Positions 52,601 through 60,785 of a stretch of 64,000 bases of DNA are shown here, in pieces. Location of the stretch: assembly GCF_900167135.1 (NCBI RefSeq), contig NZ_FUWZ01000008.1, positions 62,001 to 126,000 of the forward strand, read 5' to 3'. The DNA comes from Chitinophaga eiseniae. Lineage in GTDB: Bacteria; Bacteroidota; Bacteroidia; Chitinophagales; Chitinophagaceae. The position numbers and the translations under genes were made by a program. Below the pieces are notes generated by a model, which had not been told where the DNA came from, made no database searches, and worked only from the letters and a program-made list of their open reading frames with translations. How positions within the stretch are numbered: the first letter of the stretch is position 1; each line of letters starts with the position of its first letter.

Positions 52601-53476
52601 TCCGGATTGTGGCGGCTGCACCTGTGTCCGGATAATACTCAGCGTCACCGATTTGTTCCTGGAGATTTCTTCCGTGATAGCCCCTTCCGCTGTTGTCTGA
52701 TAGGAAAAGTTAAGGCTTTCCATCGCATTGGGAGCCACCATACTCGTCAGGTACCAGCTGGAATTATACTGATAGTACCGGCGCGGCGGCGCTTCCGGTT
52801 CGGCATCATCCATCAGCTGCATCGTTGTCCTTTCCGGATCTGCAAAGCGGTAAACGGTACCATTTTCATCGGTGATGATAAACTCATCGGGATAGTTAAA
52901 ACGGATAGTGAGGTTGTCACGCTCTTTTTTTACGATGCTTTTATCCGGCAATACGATAAATTTCCCCGCTTTACCGGCGAAATTGTAATAGTAAACATCC
53001 GGTTGCAGGTCCCGCACTTCCATCTTCATCTGCCGCAGGAAATCCTGGTAGGCAAATACGTCGGAACTGGACGGTACCACCAGCGGACCGTTATTGTAGT
53101 AGTTTTCCGGGATGTCCGGGTTACCCATGACCCCTCGCGTGATCACGCCGCCGGCATTCAGCGACCAGCCCATCCCCACCCAGGTGGCTACTTCCCCCGG
53201 CTTAAACCCGCCGTTATTATAACTGAGACTTACCGGCAACTCCAGCTGCTGTCCTTTGATGGTATACAGAGGAATGCTGATCTGCGGAGTACCGGTAAAG
53301 AGGCTCACCGGCACGTTGCCGTATTTCCCCAGTTGTGCCGCTTCCGGCGCCACCGGCAATGACTGGCGCGCTTTGAACTCCAGCCGGGACACGTCCACCG
53401 GCAACGACGCCTGTTGCGCAGCAAGAGGGCCAACAACACCCAAAACAAAAATGAAAACGAGTACAGCTTTCTTCAT
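49640..53476 (-). CDS. large exported YD-repeat-type protein with DUF5977 domains
   Basis: A 1278-residue protein: signal peptide (MKKAVLVFIFVLGVVGPLAAQ), an N-terminal region like SpvB/TcaC-type shells (YGNVPVSLFTGTPQISIPLYTIKGQQLELPVSLSYNNGG, VGMGWSLNAGGVITR), beta-rich YD-type repeats (TTYEYDGLNRLMNIRDDKGN), and two DUF5977 units near the C-terminus (SQADADAKAIAEINAKGQAYANAQGQC and SQAAADQLAQDDINANGQAAANKYGSC). It starts at 53476 and ends four bases before the intact Rhs gene. Such pairs are common in Bacteroidota; it may form the other half of the shell or the surface carrier. Confidence 0.88.
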   Translation of the reverse strand: MKKAVLVFIFVLGVVGPLAAQQASLPVDVSRLEFKARQSLPVAPEAAQLGKYGNVPVSLFTGTPQISIPLYTIKGQQLELPVSLSYNNGGFKPGEVATWVGMGWSLNAGGVITRGVMGNPDIPENYYNNGPLVVPSSSDVFAYQDFLRQMKMEVRDLQPDVYYYNFAGKAGKFIVLPDKSIVKKERDNLTIRFNYPDEFIITDENGTVYRFADPERTTMQLMDDAEPEAPPRRYYQYNSSWYLTSMVAPNAMESLNFSYQTTAEGAITEEISRNKSVTLSIIRTQVQPPQSGYEEQLSSFTASPPFVWVQRKFLTAISYQRNGIQVGRIQLESVEDRPDSNFPHDRLLKKISIYTTLNGADKLLRQYSLGYGFFQNPGNTYSKKRLHLDTLAEVTPVAGMTAPPPYLFAYYEMAGNTPERFTASLDHWGYYNASGNSSLVPNVTFPNGRVVGNGADREPHFEGAIQGVLSRITYPTGGYTTFTYEAHEALLSDDSSSRQVGGVRIREITDYSYANKKGTVKRYEYLQENGRTSGRSDNNFPRYDITTSMHRWPPPIINPGTEDQRTANYTVSANAVYGMGSVQGSPIGYSRVTEYQFDFNNSQPLGKTVYQYHIENINQFDDHVGNGDLEKKSVYDNKGNLLSELTNTYVYQIIGNVPQTRVKVKDAQDNLIQWCKKQDVNGLFTYEGRGTWKSMSDCIDTRTYYKILYADGYTIWAQQKQLVQQQEKTYDQLTGAYLTSVRKMVYGSDKHTFPTQITDQTTNNEEVVTVKKYAGDYTGVNGPAAGIAALVNAGMPGTEIESIQYRQSAGGGNKKLLSGLLTYYDNYLPVQTFRLEAANAPGTWTTSSWSGSNLVTDSRYKPLATFKYSFGQVVEQSKDKDALQSFVRDYPDRYPTMAAMNAGIAEIAYTGFETAGLYGGNWVNTGGQFDGSVAHTGKQSLKFSASASIQCTLASAVAKPMIVSYWSRGGALAVTQNGATSVPLSATGITRNGWTLYLYRLSGTTSTVRLAGANVWVDDIRIYPADAQVTSYSYEPGVGITSTTSPDNIATFYEYDGLNRLMNIRDDKGNILQNFVYNYGPGAPMTPATPTLFYNAEASRAILKNDCTQGEPTTVTYTVKYGSYVSAVSQADADAKAIAEINAKGQAYANAQGQCLFYNVYRYQNFFKNDCAPDIGKIYKYEVPARKWSSPVSQAAADQLAQDDINANGQAAANKYGSCACSGEGKKFINGVCETGTLYYLSSVPENGQYRCTYQYQFSDGTTSGTYTKLSPTNCVNP

Positions 53477-53804
53477 AGATATACGATCAGGGAACACTTC
53501 CATAGCACCAGCGAAAGCACAGCGGCAATTACATGCGACCGGCCTTAAACAACAGGTTGATCTCCAGCGATAATATCAGCGATACAATCAAAGGCATAGC
53601 AGGAAAGTGTGGTTAATAAATGGTTACCCAATGGCTACACTGCATCCGAAAAAGTTAACACAACTAACCAAATATAATCATTTTTCACGTGCACGATTAT
53701 TCTTTTTTCCTGCCCGACATCATCCCAAAATGAATAAAATGAATAGCCTCCATATCCCCTATCCGCTGTACCTTCAGCGTCTGAAACAAACCCGTCCTAT
53801 ATTC
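53477..53804. other. intergenic region with the Rhs-operon promoter
   Basis: About 330 bases without a convincing gene between divergent genes. The minus strand can encode a 22-residue peptide (MPLIVSLILSLEINLLFKAG) that I do not regard as proven. Confidence 0.4.
53669..53676 (-). promoter_or_regulatory. candidate -7 promoter element of the Rhs operon
   Basis: The minus strand reads TATATTTG, an exact TAnnTTTG match, giving a leader of roughly 185 bases before the ATG at 53476. A long leader would be unusual for this genome. Confidence 0.35.
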
Positions 53805-54371
53805 ATGAACAACCCGACCTTTTTCACCTGGATTACCCTCTGCTGCTGGTTCATATTTATCTGCTGCTGGTTCATGCTCCGCAACCGCACCAAAGAGAAT
53901 ATACAGTACAGGACCAACCGCCAACGCTGGCTGGCGGCCATCGGATACCTTCTCATCTTTACCGCATTATACCTGCCGCTGCTGACAGGCACCCGGCTGT
54001 TGCCCGCGTGGTGGCCGTTGCTGGCCGCCGGCACTGCACTTTGTATTGCCGGCATCGGGCTGTGTATCTGGTCGCGGCTATTGCTCGGAGCCAACTGGAG
54101 CGGCGGCGTGGCCGCCAAAAGAAACCACGAGCTGGTCATCAAAGGACCCTACCGGGTGGTAAGGCATCCCATCTATACCGGCTTCCTGATGGCACTGACG
54201 GGCACCAGCCTCGTTACCGGCGGAACACCGGCCATCGTTGTCACCGTCATTTGCTCGCTCGGATTATACCTGAAAATTGCCCGGGAAGAAACACTGCTCA
54301 ACGATCTATTTCCGGGCGCTTACGCCGCCTACAGCCAACGGACACGCAAATTGATCCCGTTCCTACTTTGA
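53805..54371 (+). CDS. isoprenylcysteine carboxyl methyltransferase (ICMT)-like membrane protein
   Basis: A 188-residue membrane protein with four to five hydrophobic segments and the ICMT/PEMT signature near the C-terminus: ELVIKGPYRVVRHPIYTGFLMALTGTSL, then AREETLLNDLFPGAYAAYSQRT, where the RHP and the EE/Y residues bind AdoMet. Bacterial members methylate small or lipid substrates of unknown nature. Start 53805 was chosen because the first membrane segment begins there; the frame is open further upstream. Confidence 0.88.
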   Translation: MNNPTFFTWITLCCWFIFICCWFMLRNRTKENIQYRTNRQRWLAAIGYLLIFTALYLPLLTGTRLLPAWWPLLAAGTALCIAGIGLCIWSRLLLGANWSGGVAAKRNHELVIKGPYRVVRHPIYTGFLMALTGTSLVTGGTPAIVVTVICSLGLYLKIAREETLLNDLFPGAYAAYSQRTRKLIPFLL

Positions 54372-54419
54372 TACCGGTATCGAAATGTTGTATCTTCATG
54401 GCTCGTTCAACGACTATCT

Positions 54420-54875
54420 ATGCTACAACTCATCAGAACAGACTCCGGCCATCCCGACTTTGTGTCGCTGGTACGGTTGCTCGACCAGGACCTGGCTATC
54501 CGTGACGGCAGCGACCACGCCTTCTACGCCCAATTCAACAAAATTGATCTGATCAAACAGGCAGTGGTAGGCTACCTCGACGGTCAACCGGTGGCCTGTG
54601 GCGCTATCAAGCCATTTTCAGCAGAACAGGCAGAAGTGAAGCGGATGTTTGTACGTCCCAATTACCGCGGCCGTGGCCTCGCCGGGGAAGTGTTGCGGGA
54701 ACTGGAGCAATGGGCGCAGGAGCTCGGTTACAACGCCTGCGTACTGGAAACAGGCAAAAAACAACCTGAAGCCATCGCACTCTATCGGAAAAGCGGTTAC
54801 GCCATCACGGAAAATTATGGTCAGTACATTGGTGTAGACAACAGCGTGTGCATGCGGAAAGAACTGCCGGCATAA
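54420..54875 (+). CDS. GNAT family N-acetyltransferase
   Basis: A 151-residue GNAT protein: MLQLIRTDSGHPDFVSLVRLLDQDL, VACGAIKPF, and the acetyl-CoA loop RMFVRPNYRGRGLAGEVLRELEQWA with R-x-x-G-R-G, then LETGKKQPEAIALYRKSGY. A rho-independent terminator follows. The acceptor is unknown. Confidence 0.92.
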   Translation: MLQLIRTDSGHPDFVSLVRLLDQDLAIRDGSDHAFYAQFNKIDLIKQAVVGYLDGQPVACGAIKPFSAEQAEVKRMFVRPNYRGRGLAGEVLRELEQWAQELGYNACVLETGKKQPEAIALYRKSGYAITENYGQYIGVDNSVCMRKELPA

Positions 54876-54879
54876 AAAA

Positions 54880-54904
54880 ACGGGCGCCTTTAAGACGCCC
54901 GTTC
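54880..54904 (+). terminator. rho-independent terminator after the GNAT gene
   Basis: AACGGGCG and CGCCCGTT form a perfect eight-base-pair stem around CCTTTAAGA. The stem is preceded by an A run, so it also serves the convergent DUF3472 gene on the minus strand. Confidence 0.75.
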
Positions 54905-54925
54905 AATAAGCAAAGCCGGCTGCAA

Positions 54926-56251
54926 TCAGGGTAAGCTGTTCAGGTTCACTGTTGGCGCTACGCCTGTGGCGGTGCGCGTAAAAGTAGTATTGTAGTTTAC
55001 ATAATTGGCGAAGAATCCACCGTTTTTCAGGAAGAAACGGCCGGTGGCATTATCTACGCCGCCGGCATAATCCCTGCGCTGGTCGCTGGTGGCGGTAGCA
55101 TCTGCCGTAAATCTGGCGCTGGTGATCTCTGTCCACACACCGGCAGTGGAACGTATCCACTGGTTGTTATACTGCCCGCTCCTGCCAAGGTAACCGTTTT
55201 TATCGCTGAAATTTTCCAGGAAAGAATATAACCCTGCATGATAGGTGGTGGTATTAGGCCGCTTCCAGGTGGCGATAAAACGCCATGTACCTGTCTCCGG
55301 CGTGTACACCCACGCAGAAAAATTGGTAGCCCCTCCACTGTCTGGAAGAACGCGCGTCAGGAACTTGTAAGTAGTGCCTGCCGACCAGTTGAACACGAGG
55401 TAACTTTGTCCGCCGGTACCCTCGCCCCCGAAAGCATTGTCCACCACGCCCGGCCCTTTCCGCACCAGTGTCGTCTTACCTGTGGCAGGGTCCCAGATGG
55501 AAAACAGCACCCTTCTTTCGGTGGCGCTGTTCACCTGTATACCGAAATAACCACCGTTAAAACCATTGCTCATAAAGTAAGATCCGATCTTGTCTTCTCC
55601 CGCCGGCACAGTCACTTCGTTATAAAACCATTCGGCGTTCACCCCGGAAGGGATGGGATAGTTCAGATGCACGGAAGGACCGCGCCTGGACCAGTAATAG
55701 TTAGCAGCATCATTTGCGTACACCACATTGTTGGTGGTGGCGCTGCCGCTGATGATGATATGGGACACGTCGCCGAAGTAACTGCCGGTTTTACTAACAC
55801 CCTGCAGATCTACTTTTACATATCCCGCGGCGGTAACATTTACCGTCCCGATCGTGAAATCCGTATAGGCGGTACCGGTAACCGTTTTGTTGAAAGCGGT
55901 ACCGTTGACCGTCACTTTGATGGTACTGCTGCCGGAAGGTACTTTCATCCGCACAGCTACGTTGAGCTGACCGGTTTGGCCCAGCCGGAAATAGGCGCTG
56001 GTGATGCTGTTGGCGTTGGTCCAGTTGCCCAGGCCATTGTCCGTGATCACTTCCGCGCCACCTGCCGGCAACGTGGTCACAAAACCGTTGCCTGCCAGGG
56101 CTACGGCGTAACTGGAATCAGGAGGAACAAGCGATGCCTTTTTATCATTACCGGAAGCGGCATCGGCAGGAAGGGCGTCCTGCATATTTTTAGCGCAGGA
56201 CGAAATGGCCATGGCAGCCATGAGCATAAAGATAAGGTGTGCTTTTTTCAT
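54926..56251 (-). CDS. DUF5077/DUF3472 domain lipoprotein
   Basis: A 441-residue lipoprotein (lipobox AISSC): an N-terminal DUF5077-like carbohydrate-binding-type sandwich (NWTNANSITSAYFRLGQTGQLNVAVRM) and a DUF3472 domain (YYWSRRGPSVHLNYPIPSGVNAEWFYNEVTVP; GSYFMSNGFNGGYFGIQVNS; VLFSIWDPATGKTT; GGQSYLVFNWSAGTTYKFL). Found near carbohydrate metabolism genes in Bacteroidota; biochemical role unknown. Start 56251 gives a normal lipoprotein signal. Confidence 0.88.
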   Translation of the reverse strand: MKKAHLIFMLMAAMAISSCAKNMQDALPADAASGNDKKASLVPPDSSYAVALAGNGFVTTLPAGGAEVITDNGLGNWTNANSITSAYFRLGQTGQLNVAVRMKVPSGSSTIKVTVNGTAFNKTVTGTAYTDFTIGTVNVTAAGYVKVDLQGVSKTGSYFGDVSHIIISGSATTNNVVYANDAANYYWSRRGPSVHLNYPIPSGVNAEWFYNEVTVPAGEDKIGSYFMSNGFNGGYFGIQVNSATERRVLFSIWDPATGKTTLVRKGPGVVDNAFGGEGTGGQSYLVFNWSAGTTYKFLTRVLPDSGGATNFSAWVYTPETGTWRFIATWKRPNTTTYHAGLYSFLENFSDKNGYLGRSGQYNNQWIRSTAGVWTEITSARFTADATATSDQRRDYAGGVDNATGRFFLKNGGFFANYVNYNTTFTRTATGVAPTVNLNSLP

Positions 56252-56472
56252 TGGATCGCAATTTGATGGTTGCAGACTAACAGCTTTGCTTATACGATTT
56301 TTCAACGCACAAAACTTTCCGCAGCCTGCTTACAGGCCCGTCAGTACTAGTGCTGATGGTAATACTCAATAAGGTTAACAGCCACTATTACCCTTTCCAT
56401 TGTTCACGCCGATAATGTTTGCACGGGAATATAATTCACTGTTGGTAGTAAAGGTTCAGCTATTTTGGTTGT

Positions 56473-56506
56473 ATTGATGATCCTGTAATTTAAGACAGGA
56501 TCATCA
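56473..56506. terminator. perfect 13-bp hairpin after the MFS gene
   Basis: TTGATGATCCTGT and ACAGGATCATCAA pair perfectly around an eight-base loop AATTTAAG. It lies 16 bases past the MFS stop on the minus strand. No long T run follows, so termination efficiency is uncertain. Confidence 0.55.
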
Positions 56507-56521
56507 AATAAAATAATTTAT

Positions 56522-57925
56522 TTATGGTCTGTTGCCGGTGCGATTTTCCGGCAGGCAACACAACATAACGGCGACTACCAGCAGGCACACCATACCCGCT
56601 GCCAGACCGTATTGCAGTGCCTCCGTATAGGCATTCGGGTGTATGTCCGACGCCAGCGCAGCAAAAAATACACCGCCGATAATACTGATGCCCAGCCCCG
56701 ATGCCGTTTGCTGAAAAGTAGAAAATATACCGGAAGCGGCGCCGGCATCTTCCACCGGCACCTTGTCCAACACGATGTTCAACAGGAAAGGCAGCACCAT
56801 ACCATTGCCCAGCCCGTACAGCGCTATCAGCGAAATGGTCCCCGCAGCATCGCCGACACCCAAAAACTGTATCACAAAAGATACAAAGATCATCAGCAGT
56901 CCTGCCAGTAATACCTTCTTTCCATATTTTACCAGCAAACGGGAAGCCACTACCGACGACAACATAAACAACAACGCATGCGGTATAAAACCCGCACCGC
57001 AGGCCAGCGCCGACAGCCCCAGGCCATTTTGCAGGTATACCGCCATCATCAGCAGATAAGCCGTATGCAGCATAAAATGAAACAACACTGCCAGCAACCC
57101 GATGTTAAAGGCAGGCTGCTTAAACAACCGGAGATTGATCAGCGCACTTTTATCAGCCTGTTTTACCTGCTGTATCCGCAGAAACACCAGCGAGAGCACT
57201 GCAAACAACGCCAGCAATATAAAACTCCACACCGGCCAGTGCTGCTCCCGGCCTTCCGTAATGGCATAAATAAGGCATCCCAGCGCCCCCGTCAGCACCA
57301 CCGCCCCGGCATAGTCGAATTTCACGCCGACAGTCCTCTCTGTCTCCGGCAGGTAACGGTGGATCGCCCACATAGCCGCAACACCTACCGGCAGGTTAAT
57401 AAAAAAGGTCAGCCGCCACCCTTCAATGACGCCATGGGTCTCCGCCAGGTAACCACCCAGCATCTGCCCGATAATAGCTGCAATGCTCAGCGTAATACCA
57501 TACCAGCCGATGGCTTTGGCCCGCTCCGCCGCTACGGGAAACAACACCTGTATCAGCGCAATGGACTGCGTCACCATAAACGCGGAACTAACCCCCTGGA
57601 AAAAACGGGCAATATTCAGTTGCAACGGCGTCTGCGCCAGTCCGCAGATACAGGAGGCAAGGGTAAACCAACCCATGCCGAGGAAGAATACTTTTTTCTT
57701 GCCAAGATAATCTCCCGCCCTGCCGCCGGTGATCAAAAAACAGGCGCTGCCCAGCAGGTAGGCGGCAATCACCAGCTGCACCTCGCCGTCGGTCGCATGC
57801 AGGCTTCCCTTGATAACAGGGATGGCAATGTTGATAATAAAAATGTCGATAACGTACAACATGGGCGCCGTCAGGACAATAAGCAGCGCATACCACCTGT
57901 TGATGGTGGATGTAGTGATGATCAT
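56522..57925 (-). CDS. MFS transporter of the DHA2 (14-helix) drug-proton antiporter type
   Basis: A 467-residue membrane protein with about 14 hydrophobic segments. Motifs are LYVIDIFIINIAIPVI in the first helix (motif D1-like), GGRAGDYLGKKKVFFLG (motif A), RFFQGVSSAFMVTQSIAL (motif B) and IAAIIGQMLGGYLAETHG (motif C of antiporters). It starts 18 bases after the Ada gene and is probably co-transcribed, so alkylation damage may induce it. Confidence 0.93.
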   Translation of the reverse strand: MIITTSTINRWYALLIVLTAPMLYVIDIFIINIAIPVIKGSLHATDGEVQLVIAAYLLGSACFLITGGRAGDYLGKKKVFFLGMGWFTLASCICGLAQTPLQLNIARFFQGVSSAFMVTQSIALIQVLFPVAAERAKAIGWYGITLSIAAIIGQMLGGYLAETHGVIEGWRLTFFINLPVGVAAMWAIHRYLPETERTVGVKFDYAGAVVLTGALGCLIYAITEGREQHWPVWSFILLALFAVLSLVFLRIQQVKQADKSALINLRLFKQPAFNIGLLAVLFHFMLHTAYLLMMAVYLQNGLGLSALACGAGFIPHALLFMLSSVVASRLLVKYGKKVLLAGLLMIFVSFVIQFLGVGDAAGTISLIALYGLGNGMVLPFLLNIVLDKVPVEDAGAASGIFSTFQQTASGLGISIIGGVFFAALASDIHPNAYTEALQYGLAAGMVCLLVVAVMLCCLPENRTGNRP

Positions 57926-57943
57926 AAAATAAAAAGGAAAAAG

Positions 57944-58987
57944 TTAGCGGTCGTTGTTCCTCTCAAATTCCAGCAGCCATTGTTTGCGCCAGATACCGCC
58001 ACCATAGCCGGTCATAGAGCCGTCGGCCCCAATGATGCGGTGACAGGGAACGAGGATGGAGATCTTATTCATGCCATTGGCATTGGCCACTGCGCGGATC
58101 GCTTCAGGTTTTCCCAGCGCCGCCGCCTGGTCTTTATAGGAGCGGGTGGCGCCATAAGGCACCTCCTGCAATATACGCCATACAGACTGCTGAAAGGCAG
58201 ACCCCGGCATGTACAATGGTACGGTAAAGGTTTGCCGCTGTCCATCGAAATATGCTTTCAGCTGGGCTTCCAGCGTGGCGAAGTGGGGATTGTCGCCCTG
58301 TACGATGGTAGCGTTCAGCACCCGCGATAAATACAGGAATTCTGTTTCCAGCATCTTGCGGTCGGTAAACTCCAGCAGGCAGACACCCTCTTCCACCGCG
58401 CAGGCGTACATAGTGCCCAGCGGCGTTTCCAGCCGTTTCAGGTCAATCACCCTTTGGGCCTTGCTTTTTTTGGGAGACACCCCGAAGATGTTCTTAAAAG
58501 AGTCTCCGAAACCACTGAGAGATTCGAAACCCGCGTCAAAGGCGGCGCCGCTCACGGACTCACCCTGCTGTATCTTTTTAAACGCCGAATTAATACGGAA
58601 CATACGCTGGTAAGCATGGAAAGTAATCCCGTGGTTCTTCAGGAACCAACGCCGTATCTGGTGCGGCTCTATGCCCCGCAGCAGCAGGTCCGCGTCCTTT
58701 ATTTTCAGTCCCGGTTCATCAGCCAGGTTCTGCAGCAGCTGCCGGATATTATCCGGCGTCTGGTCCAGCTGTTCCAGCGGCCGGCACACCTTACAGGGCC
58801 GGTAACCTTTCAGGATACATTCTTTGGAAGTAGGAAAGAACTCAATATTCTCAGGCTTCGGTTTCCGGGCACGGCAGGACGGCCGGCAGAAAATGCCGGT
58901 GGTCTTTACCGCCGTAAAAAATACGCCTTCAAAAGCCACATCTTTCTCCAGCGAAGCCTGGTACATCCTGTCAAAGCTCAATTGCAT
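57944..58987 (-). CDS. ada: Ada: methylphosphotriester-responsive activator and O6-alkylguanine-DNA methyltransferase
   Basis: A 347-residue protein with all three Ada modules: the zinc/methyl-acceptor domain (FCRPSCRARKPK at ~30-40 and GYRPCKVCRP at ~62-72, four Cys), an AraC helix-turn-helix (RRWFLKNHGITFHAYQRMFRIN and SGAAFDAGFESLSGFGDSFKN), and the C-terminal methyltransferase with the active site VPCHRIIG and YGGGIWRKQWLLEFE. It repairs O6-methylguanine and activates the alkylation response when Cys in the N-terminal domain is methylated. A -7 element (TACTTTTG, minus strand) at 59011-59018 lies 24 bases before the ATG at 58987. The MFS gene follows. Confidence 0.95.
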   Translation of the reverse strand: MQLSFDRMYQASLEKDVAFEGVFFTAVKTTGIFCRPSCRARKPKPENIEFFPTSKECILKGYRPCKVCRPLEQLDQTPDNIRQLLQNLADEPGLKIKDADLLLRGIEPHQIRRWFLKNHGITFHAYQRMFRINSAFKKIQQGESVSGAAFDAGFESLSGFGDSFKNIFGVSPKKSKAQRVIDLKRLETPLGTMYACAVEEGVCLLEFTDRKMLETEFLYLSRVLNATIVQGDNPHFATLEAQLKAYFDGQRQTFTVPLYMPGSAFQQSVWRILQEVPYGATRSYKDQAAALGKPEAIRAVANANGMNKISILVPCHRIIGADGSMTGYGGGIWRKQWLLEFERNNDR

Positions 58988-59010
58988 GGTGTATTGTATT
59001 AATTTCCCGA

Positions 59011-59018
59011 CAAAAGTA
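59011..59018 (-). promoter_or_regulatory. -7 promoter element of the ada gene
   Basis: The minus strand reads TACTTTTG, an exact consensus match. Confidence 0.55.
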
Positions 59019-59166
59019 GGACTACCCCGTCCGCCGGACAACCGGAAAATTGACAACTATTTTTTTCAATACAATTTTACGGAATAAAAGCGGCTCCGGG
59101 CACACGGAGAAGTTCCGCGCCCGGCAACGATGACCGCAGGTCCTTGCTACGACGCGGCAATGCCGT

Positions 59167-59174
59167 TATCTTTG
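59167..59174 (+). promoter_or_regulatory. -7 promoter element of the DUF4269 gene, leaderless transcript
   Basis: TATCTTTG is an exact match; CTTG at 59143-59146 is a fitting -33 element 20 bases upstream. The ATG at 59180 is only five bases after the -7 box, so transcription should begin at or next to the start codon. Confidence 0.6.
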
Positions 59175-59179
59175 CGCTT

Positions 59180-59704
59180 ATGCACGATTTTACCGATATC
59201 GCTTATCTGCAAAACGGCCCCACCTTCCATCAACAGGTGTACGATCTGCTCACGCGCCGGCAGCTGCTCTCCGGCCTGAGCGCGTTCTCTCCCGTCTTCG
59301 CCGGCAGTATTCCCATCAACGTGCACACCGCCGGCAGCGACATCGATATCATTTGCTGTTTTGACAACAAGGAGTTGTTTATCACCTGCGTAACAGAATT
59401 GTTCCAACAATACCCCGATTTTGCCCTCCGGGAGATTACCATCCGGGAGATACCTGCCGTGGTGGCTAACTTTACGACAGACGGACAGCCGGTCGAGGTA
59501 TTTGGCCAGGCTATCCCCGTGAAAGAACAAATGGCCTACCGCCACCTGCTGATCGAAGCGGCCATCCTGCAACAAAAAGGGGAAGATTTCAGACGGCAGG
59601 TCATCTCCCTGAAAGCACAGGGATATAATACGGAAGCGGCCTTTTGTCACCTGCTGGACATCCCTGGCGATCCGTTCCTGGAATTGCTGAAATGGAAGCC
59701 TTAA
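59180..59704 (+). CDS. DUF4269 domain-containing protein (nucleotidyltransferase-like)
   Basis: A 174-residue soluble protein. FAGSIPINVHTAGSDIDIICCF (about residues 41-62) contains a G-S...SDID pattern like the catalytic Asp pair of minimal nucleotidyltransferases, and DUF4269 is considered part of that superfamily. The rest includes FGQAIPVKEQMAYRHLLIEA. Substrate unknown. The start at 59180 is fixed by the promoter; the longer frame from 59144 would start upstream of it. Confidence 0.88.
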   Translation: MHDFTDIAYLQNGPTFHQQVYDLLTRRQLLSGLSAFSPVFAGSIPINVHTAGSDIDIICCFDNKELFITCVTELFQQYPDFALREITIREIPAVVANFTTDGQPVEVFGQAIPVKEQMAYRHLLIEAAILQQKGEDFRRQVISLKAQGYNTEAAFCHLLDIPGDPFLELLKWKP

Positions 59705-59708
59705 AATT

Positions 59709-59734
59709 TTAAGGGCCCCCGCCGGGAGCCCTTT
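59709..59734 (+). terminator. rho-independent terminator after the DUF4269 gene
   Basis: AAGGGC and GCCCTT enclose a C/G-rich inner part (CCCGCCGGGA) that can extend the stem, followed by a short T-containing tail. Confidence 0.55.
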
Positions 59735-59961
59735 GCTTAAAAACGTTCTTCGGGGCCGGACTGATGAACCGTTCCCAGAAACCCGCAGCTTTGGTATCCG
59801 GTGTTTTTTTCCTGTCCTCGCTGTACAACACGGATAAAATAAAATGCAGCGGTCCGCCACCGGTGAAAACCCGCCATTCACCGACAATACGCTGCCTCCC
59901 GCACGGGTACTCTTCTCTATCCCCCCGGGATGGTATTGTTTTGCAAAACAAATTAAAAGAC

Positions 59962-60741
59962 ATGAACATCCGGGAACTGGCAGCAATGTTAATTAACCCA
60001 TATAACCATCAGTCTTTGCATCCTGTAGGAGAACAGCACCTGGAAGATGTTTCGGGCAACCGTATCCCTGTGGTCAACGGCATTCCTGATTTCCTGGCGC
60101 TGGAAAAGATCGGCGGCATGAATAAAAAACATCAACGCCTATACGATAATCTCAGTCCCTTTAATGATATTGCCGAACGGGTGGTTTCGCTTTTTGTAGA
60201 TATGGACAAGCTCCGGCGGGAATGGCTGGCAGACGTAGAGGTGAAACCAGGCGATAAAATATTGGAGACCTCCGTAGGCAGTGGCTGGAATATCAAAGCC
60301 CTCCCCCGCTTCGGCGACTACTACGGGTTGGATATCTCCGGCGGCATGCTGCGGCAGGCCGCCCGCAACATGACCAAATGGAACCGTACCGTCCAACTGT
60401 TCAGGGGTAACGCGGAATATCTCCCTTTCAAGGACCATACCTTTGACTGTGTATTCCATGCAGGCGGGCTGCACTTTTTCGACAACCGCGTGCGGGCCAT
60501 CCGGGAGATGGTAAGGGTAGCCCGTCGTGGTAGCCGTATTGTCATCATCGATGAAACGGCCCCGCATATACGAAAACAATACAGGCGTCTTCCATCTGTA
60601 AAAGGTTATCTTAACAACGGCGCCAACGAAGCCATGAGGGCGCTGGTGCCGCTGGAACTGATACCGGGCAATATGCGGGAGCTGGAAGTGAAACTACTGG
60701 ACCATGGCAGGATGTACCAGCTCAGCTTCAGGACGGCATAA
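59962..60741 (+). CDS. class I SAM-dependent methyltransferase with Trm112-like N-terminus
   Basis: A 259-residue protein. Residues ~1-45 (INPYNHQSLHPVGEQHLEDVSGNRIPVVNGIPDFL) resemble a Trm112-type segment that has lost its Cys residues; then a Rossmann methyltransferase: ILETSVGSGWNIKAL (motif I), YYGLDISGGMLRQAARN (motif II), FDCVFHAGGLHFF (motif IV), MVRVARRGSRIVIIDET. This group overlaps UbiE/arsenite-type methyltransferases; the substrate is unknown. I start it at 59962; the open frame upstream lacks family features. Confidence 0.88.
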   Translation: MNIRELAAMLINPYNHQSLHPVGEQHLEDVSGNRIPVVNGIPDFLALEKIGGMNKKHQRLYDNLSPFNDIAERVVSLFVDMDKLRREWLADVEVKPGDKILETSVGSGWNIKALPRFGDYYGLDISGGMLRQAARNMTKWNRTVQLFRGNAEYLPFKDHTFDCVFHAGGLHFFDNRVRAIREMVRVARRGSRIVIIDETAPHIRKQYRRLPSVKGYLNNGANEAMRALVPLELIPGNMRELEVKLLDHGRMYQLSFRTA

Positions 60742-60744
60742 CAA

Positions 60745-60779
60745 CGGCGGGCGTCCGTGTGTTGCGGATGCCCGCCGGC
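60745..60779. terminator. bidirectional terminator between methyltransferase and M1 peptidase genes
   Basis: CGGCGGGCGTCCG and CGGATGCCCGCCGG form a nearly perfect 13-bp stem (one mismatch) around TGTGTTG, in the 44-base gap between two convergent genes. Confidence 0.7.
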
Positions 60780-60785
60780 AAGCTT

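Noticed and set aside
56978..58330. Plus-strand open frame of 450 codons across the MFS and Ada genes
   Set aside because: It crosses two clear minus-strand genes and their intergenic gap and is Gln/Arg/His-rich without structure.
59147..59986. Minus-strand open frame of 279 codons over the DUF4269 gene
   Set aside because: The plus strand has an exact promoter, a family-like protein and a terminator here; the minus frame has none.
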